Assembly (NCBI GenBank): GCA_002366675.1
Contig: DFBO01000198.1
Coordinates: 1 to 7,126 of the forward strand
Origin: Flavobacteriaceae bacterium UBA3078
Lineage (GTDB): Bacteria; Bacteroidota; Bacteroidia; Flavobacteriales; Flavobacteriaceae
Length of the DNA: 7,126 bases
Direction: 5' to 3'
The notes beneath the pieces are model-generated. The model saw nothing but the letters and a program-made list of their open reading frames with translations, did no database searches and had not been told where the DNA came from. The translations under genes were made by a program, and so were the position numbers. This document shows, piece after piece, positions 6,964-7,126 of this stretch; the first letter of the stretch is position 1, and each line of letters opens with the position of its first letter.

Positions 6964-6992
6964 ATAAAGCCTTTCAATATAAAAGGCTTTAT
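6964..6992. terminator. Bidirectional hairpin terminator
   Basis: ATAAAGCCTTT (6964-6974) and AAAGGCTTTAT (6982-6992) form a perfect 11-bp stem around a 7-base loop, starting five bases after the rhomboid stop. On the minus strand it is followed by CGTTTTATATTTT, a reasonable U-tract; on the plus strand the U-rich part is inside the stem's 3' arm. It sits between two convergent genes and can end both transcripts. Confidence 0.8.
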
Positions 6993-7014
6993 TATAAAGT
7001 AATTATGCTCTTTC

Positions 7015-7125
7015 CTAATTTAATAACTCTGCAATTTTAGCTTCAAGAGCTTGACCTCTCAAATTTTTAGCAACGATAACACCTTTACTGTCAAGAATAA
7101 AGGTAGAAGGTATTGATTGAATGTT
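7015..7125 (-). CDS. C-terminal end of a thioredoxin-fold (TlpA-like) protein, cut by window edge
   Basis: Only the last 36 codons are visible, reading NIQSIPSTFILDSKG and continuing to AELLN and a TAG stop at 7015-7017. The block S-I-P-S-T-F-I-L-D-S-K-G is the cis-proline loop followed by the beta-hairpin that ends the thioredoxin fold in TlpA/ResA-like thiol-disulfide oxidoreductases and AhpC/TSA-type proteins. The active-site CxxC and any signal peptide lie beyond the right edge, so the exact subfamily and location cannot be decided. The gene converges on the rhomboid gene and shares its hairpin terminator. Confidence 0.8.
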   Translation of the reverse strand, partial: NIQSIPSTFILDSKGVIVAKNLRGQALEAKIAELLN

Positions 7126-7126
7126 A

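Overview
The window looks like ordinary chromosome from a low-GC member of the Bacteroidota, most likely a Flavobacteriaceae-type marine or soil bacterium. Three observations support this. Several genes are preceded by the Bacteroidota sigma factor -7 box TAnnTTTG (TACCTTTG, TATATTTG twice). No start codon has a Shine-Dalgarno sequence in front of it. The proteins themselves have a flavobacterial flavour, such as UvrA with CPSSG in the first zinc-finger position and a GlmM-type mutase with a GEGNGG loop. The assignment is inference, because no rRNA or other marker gene is present.

Layout, left to right. Positions 1-1793 (minus) hold the N-terminal 597 codons of uvrA, the damage-recognition ATPase of nucleotide excision repair; its C-terminal ATPase runs off the left edge. 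Divergent from it, 1895-2419 (plus) encodes a small protein of unknown function whose first ~45 residues resemble the Tudor/SH3-like module at the end of UvrD/PcrA helicases. It converges on a minus-strand pair: a membrane-anchored protein of unknown function (2465-3187) and, upstream of it, an AcpH-type acyl-carrier-protein phosphodiesterase (3274-3882). Divergent from acpH is a phosphoglucosamine/phosphohexose mutase (3968-5353, plus). It meets, with a single base between stop codons, an LpxL/HtrB-family lipid acyltransferase (5355-6245, minus). Divergent from that is a rhomboid intramembrane serine protease (6309-6959, plus), followed by a strong bidirectional terminator hairpin and the last 36 codons of a thioredoxin-fold protein (7015-7125, minus) that enters from the right edge.

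The genes alternate strand almost one by one, so most are probably transcribed separately. A loose envelope theme links the middle: acyl-ACP supply (AcpH), amino-sugar phosphate for UDP-GlcNAc (GlmM) and lipid A or membrane lipid acylation (LPLAT). That is context, not proof of a shared pathway. There is no gene-free stretch longer than about 100 bases. I see no tRNA, rRNA, CRISPR array, insertion sequence, prophage or defence gene, and no previously undescribed multi-gene system. The least explained items are the Tudor-like protein facing uvrA and the membrane-anchored 240-residue protein.
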